Notes under the pieces: model-generated
What the model saw: the letters and a program-made list of their open reading frames with translations, nothing else
What the model was told of the DNA's origin: nothing
The model's database searches: none
Assembly: GCA_035306065.1 (NCBI GenBank)
Contig: DATGOL010000002.1
Span: forward strand, 1-7,761
From: JBBQHX01 sp035306065
GTDB lineage: Bacteria > Gemmatimonadota > Gemmatimonadetes > Gemmatimonadales > Gemmatimonadaceae
Length of the DNA: 7,761 nucleotides
Direction: 5' to 3'
Position numbers and translations under genes: made by a program
Part shown: in pieces, positions 5,338-7,761 of the stretch
How the letters are laid out: each line of letters opens with the position of its first letter
How positions within the stretch are numbered: position 1 is the first letter of the stretch

Positions 5338-7761
5338 TCAGAAGGAAGTAGACAACTGGAACGTGAACGTACGGAGGTTCGGGAAGGTGAAGTAGTCGAT
5401 TCCGTTAAGCGCAGCAGAACCGAGCTGTCCACCACCACGTCCCACCTCCGGATCGTATCCACGGTAATCCGTGAACGTGTACAGATTCCGGCCGACAACA
5501 CCAACCGTCCAGTTACCCGAACCCATGAGCGGGCCGATGTTGTAGCTCACAGCCATCTCGCGGAACCTCACGAACGAAGCATCCTCAACCGAGTCATCGG
5601 TAGGACCAAGCACGTCATACAGTCCGCCGATTCCGGACGGGTGACCACCCGTTCCGGGTCCGACACGCCAGTAGTAGCCAAGCGGCTTGATGGTCTCGAC
5701 GCTCTTGCCACCCTGGTCCGTGTTACCCGACATGAAGTCGCCCTGCGCCCAGTGGAAGCCCTCGTTCCAGACGTCACGACCGAACACGCCGTCGAGCAGT
5801 CCGTATACCGAGAACTTGTTCCAGGTGAGGTTGGAAGACAGGCCAACGTGATAGTCAGGGGACGAGTTGCCGATGGGGCTCACGAGCGGTGCGTTACCGT
5901 CGTCACGCCTTACGATCGGCAGACCCCAGTTGATGCGGTGTCCCCAGGGGGCATCCACATCGGCCAGCTGGGCCTGATAGAAGTTGTGCGTATAGCCCTG
6001 CGTTACAGGCATTCCACCGGTCCAGACGATGAATCCTTCATCGTTCATCTGGAAGTCGGAAGTCGGTGTTCCGCAGCTCGCACCAAATGCGCCGGGCAGC
6101 TGGTTGCACGTACGGACGAACGAACGTCCGTAGATGGTTCCGAGCCGCTCGCCTTCCTGAACGAAGTACATGGACTCCGCACCCTGTGGACCACCCGCCA
6201 TCGTGTAGGGCGGCACATCGAGCTTCGTGATCACGGCACGGTTACGGTCGTAGATCAGTCGAGTGCTCCACTGCAGGTTGTCGCGCTGAATGAGCGGAAC
6301 CTCGAGCGTGGCTTCCCACGTCTTGTTCTCGAGCGTGCCGGCATTCTGCCACTGACTTGCGAAGCCTGACGAAGCAGGCGCCGGCACCTGGAGAATCTGA
6401 TCTTCCGAAGTGGACTGCGCGTAAGTGACACCGAGTCCGATGCGTCCGAACAGCTCTGCATCGAAGCCGACTTCCGTCTCCGTCATGAGTTCGGGCTTGA
6501 GGAGCGCATTACCCAGCGTGTTCGGGTTCAGCGCACCACCCGTTCCGATCGTGTAGGTCTCGTACTGAGCCGAATAGCTCGGCAGGATTCCTGCCTGCCC
6601 CCATGCGCCGCGAACCTTGAACATGCTCAGCACGTCCTGAGACGGCCACCACGGCTCACGTGAGGCAATCCAGGTGACTGCGGCGCGGGGATACGTTGCC
6701 CAACGCTCTTCCGAACCGAACAGCGACGAGCCCTCGTGACGAACGGACGTCATGAGGATGTAGCGCTCGAGGTAGTCGAAGTCTGCAGTGGCGCGGAAGG
6801 ACTGAGCGCGCCGCGAGGCGCTGCTCGATCCCGAGTTGCGGTTGTCGATGGTCGCGCCGAGCGTACGGAGACCCGGCACCGCCAGGTTGGAACCGCTTCC
6901 CGACAGACTGCTGTTGTCGGACTGAGCGTAGGCGTATCCGAAGCTGAACGTCGTAGCGAGGTCCTGGAACAGCTGCGGACGCAGGAACGTATTGAGGCTG
7001 GTGTTGAACGAGCGATCGTCCCACGAGCCTTCACTCCGACTGCCCGACGCGGTTGCGGGGCTGGCAGACACACTGCGGAATCCGCGATCGGCCTGGTAGA
7101 ACTGGTTGCCTGACGCGCGATCATACGCGAGGTCACCGCTGATCTCCAGCCAGTCGAATGGCGTGTACTGGGCACGACCGCTGCCGAGGAAGCGAGTGCT
7201 CTTCGCACCGTGATCCTCGTTCTCGAAGTAGTAGAGCGGGTTGAAGTTCTGCGAGCCCTGGTTGAGCGGGTTGGACCGGATGTACAGGCGGCCCTGTGCG
7301 TCGCGCGTTCCCTGCTGCACGAACGCGGGCTGACGGGACAGGCGGAAGAACGCCGCGCCACCGTCCTGCTCGAATCCACCCTCTTCCACCTGGCTGTAGA
7401 AGGTGTTGAACTGAAGCGTGATCTGCTCACCGATGATCTGGTCGAGATTGAGTCGTGCAGAGGAACGCTCCATTCCGCCCAGGTACTGGAAGCCACCTTC
7501 CTGGTTGGTGTGGTTCACGCTGGCAAAGAAGCCGGTGTTGCCAACCTTGCCGCGCATGTCTCCGTTCAGCGTAACGAACGGTGAGGACGTGGTGGCCTGA
7601 CCAACCTGGTCGTACTCGGTGGGCCAGGTGTTGGCGGAGAACAGACCGGCCAGTTCGCGATTGCTTCGCACCGACGAGACGCCCGCGTCATAGAGGAACG
7701 GCTGCGGGTCGAGCGCGTGAGGCGTGGATACATCGTTGATGCGGCGACGCTCCGCATCCAT
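5338..7761 (-). CDS. SusC/RagA-family TonB-dependent receptor (N-terminus beyond window)
   Basis: 807 residues of the barrel end of a SusC-like receptor. The reading frame reaches the window edge; the ATG at 7761 is internal, since no signal peptide, carboxypeptidase-like domain or plug is present. Those parts, probably 200 or more residues, lie outside. Family marks in this fragment are: a GNTGFFASVNHTNQEGGFQ strand pair near 74-92; NFNPLYYFEN followed by a D-W-L-E-I-S-G-D strand; LLKPELMTETEVGFDAELF near 420-440; ILQVPAPASSGFASQWQNAG just after; PDYHVGLSSNLTWNKFSVY; DASFVRFREMAVSYNI near 727-742; and YRGYDPEVG near 766. It ends with a Phe (LSTSF), as barrels inserted by the BAM machinery do. 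Cys552 and Cys563 are the only cysteines I see and may form a surface-loop disulfide. It imports a substrate across the outer membrane with TonB energy, with the SusD-like protein as its lid. Confidence 0.96.
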   Translation of the reverse strand: MDAERRRINDVSTPHALDPQPFLYDAGVSSVRSNRELAGLFSANTWPTEYDQVGQATTSSPFVTLNGDMRGKVGNTGFFASVNHTNQEGGFQYLGGMERSSARLNLDQIIGEQITLQFNTFYSQVEEGGFEQDGGAAFFRLSRQPAFVQQGTRDAQGRLYIRSNPLNQGSQNFNPLYYFENEDHGAKSTRFLGSGRAQYTPFDWLEISGDLAYDRASGNQFYQADRGFRSVSASPATASGSRSEGSWDDRSFNTSLNTFLRPQLFQDLATTFSFGYAYAQSDNSSLSGSGSNLAVPGLRTLGATIDNRNSGSSSASRRAQSFRATADFDYLERYILMTSVRHEGSSLFGSEERWATYPRAAVTWIASREPWWPSQDVLSMFKVRGAWGQAGILPSYSAQYETYTIGTGGALNPNTLGNALLKPELMTETEVGFDAELFGRIGLGVTYAQSTSEDQILQVPAPASSGFASQWQNAGTLENKTWEATLEVPLIQRDNLQWSTRLIYDRNRAVITKLDVPPYTMAGGPQGAESMYFVQEGERLGTIYGRSFVRTCNQLPGAFGASCGTPTSDFQMNDEGFIVWTGGMPVTQGYTHNFYQAQLADVDAPWGHRINWGLPIVRRDDGNAPLVSPIGNSSPDYHVGLSSNLTWNKFSVYGLLDGVFGRDVWNEGFHWAQGDFMSGNTDQGGKSVETIKPLGYYWRVGPGTGGHPSGIGGLYDVLGPTDDSVEDASFVRFREMAVSYNIGPLMGSGNWTVGVVGRNLYTFTDYRGYDPEVGRGGGQLGSAALNGIDYFTFPNLRTFTFQLSTSF

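Noticed and set aside
5641..6369. 242-codon open frame on the plus strand inside the SusC-like gene
   Set aside because: It is antisense to strongly conserved receptor coding sequence, its translation is Arg/Val-rich with no domain or signal, and long shadow frames are expected in GC-rich DNA.
6750..7496. 248-codon minus-strand frame overlapping the SusC-like gene in another phase
   Set aside because: The translation is a Ser/Arg/Thr-rich low-complexity string typical of a frame-shifted reading of GC-rich coding DNA, while the receptor frame over the same bases is convincing.
7759..7761. ATG at the window edge as the true start of the receptor
   Set aside because: The translation begins without signal peptide or plug and enters directly into sequence that normally follows the plug, so this Met is internal and the gene is cut by the window.
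1..7761. tRNA, rRNA, CRISPR array or insertion sequence
   Set aside because: Nearly all bases are accounted for by seven minus-strand genes. The gaps are 180 bases or less, and none shows a cloverleaf, a regular repeat array, a transposase or terminal inverted repeats.

Overview
The window is a GC-rich segment of a Gram-negative (diderm) chromosome. All seven protein genes I can support lie on the minus strand and all appear to encode cell-envelope proteins. A SusC/RagA-type TonB-dependent receptor sits next to a SusD/RagB lipoprotein. With them are a DUF4397-type lipoprotein, a small plug-like lipoprotein and outer-membrane beta-barrels. From family knowledge and not from any marker gene here, this combination in GC-rich DNA best fits Gemmatimonadota or a related FCB-group lineage (for example Rhodothermota). 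I hold the phylum with moderate confidence only.

Layout in the direction of transcription (right to left): (1) 7761-5338, the C-terminal 807 residues of the SusC-like receptor, whose start is outside the window; (2) 5258-3570, the SusD-like lipoprotein; (3) 3502-2996, a 168-residue protein with a lipobox and a C-terminal membrane segment; (4) 2918-2127, a lipoprotein with two DUF4397-like repeats; (5) 2034-1642, a 130-residue lipoprotein that resembles an isolated TonB-receptor plug domain and starts at GTG; (6) 1461-691, an outer-membrane beta-barrel; (7) 596-1, a related barrel cut by the window edge. Gaps are 79, 67, 77, 92, 180 and 94 bases, so all seven could be read as one unit. The 180-base gap before gene 6 is the most likely place for a second promoter, but I could not identify one.

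How it may work: the SusC barrel and SusD lid would form a TonB-driven outer-membrane importer. Three lipid-anchored proteins follow and two small barrels end the series. No degradative enzyme, sigma/anti-sigma pair or transposase is visible, so the substrate cannot be inferred from this window.

The most interesting non-coding structure is a set of hairpins in the gaps. One is a perfect 15-bp stem whose 3' arm contains the start codon of gene 3. Another is a 14-bp stem between the susC-like and susD-like genes that pairs fully only in the minus-strand RNA, through three G-U pairs. I saw no tRNA, rRNA, CRISPR array, insertion sequence or plus-strand gene.
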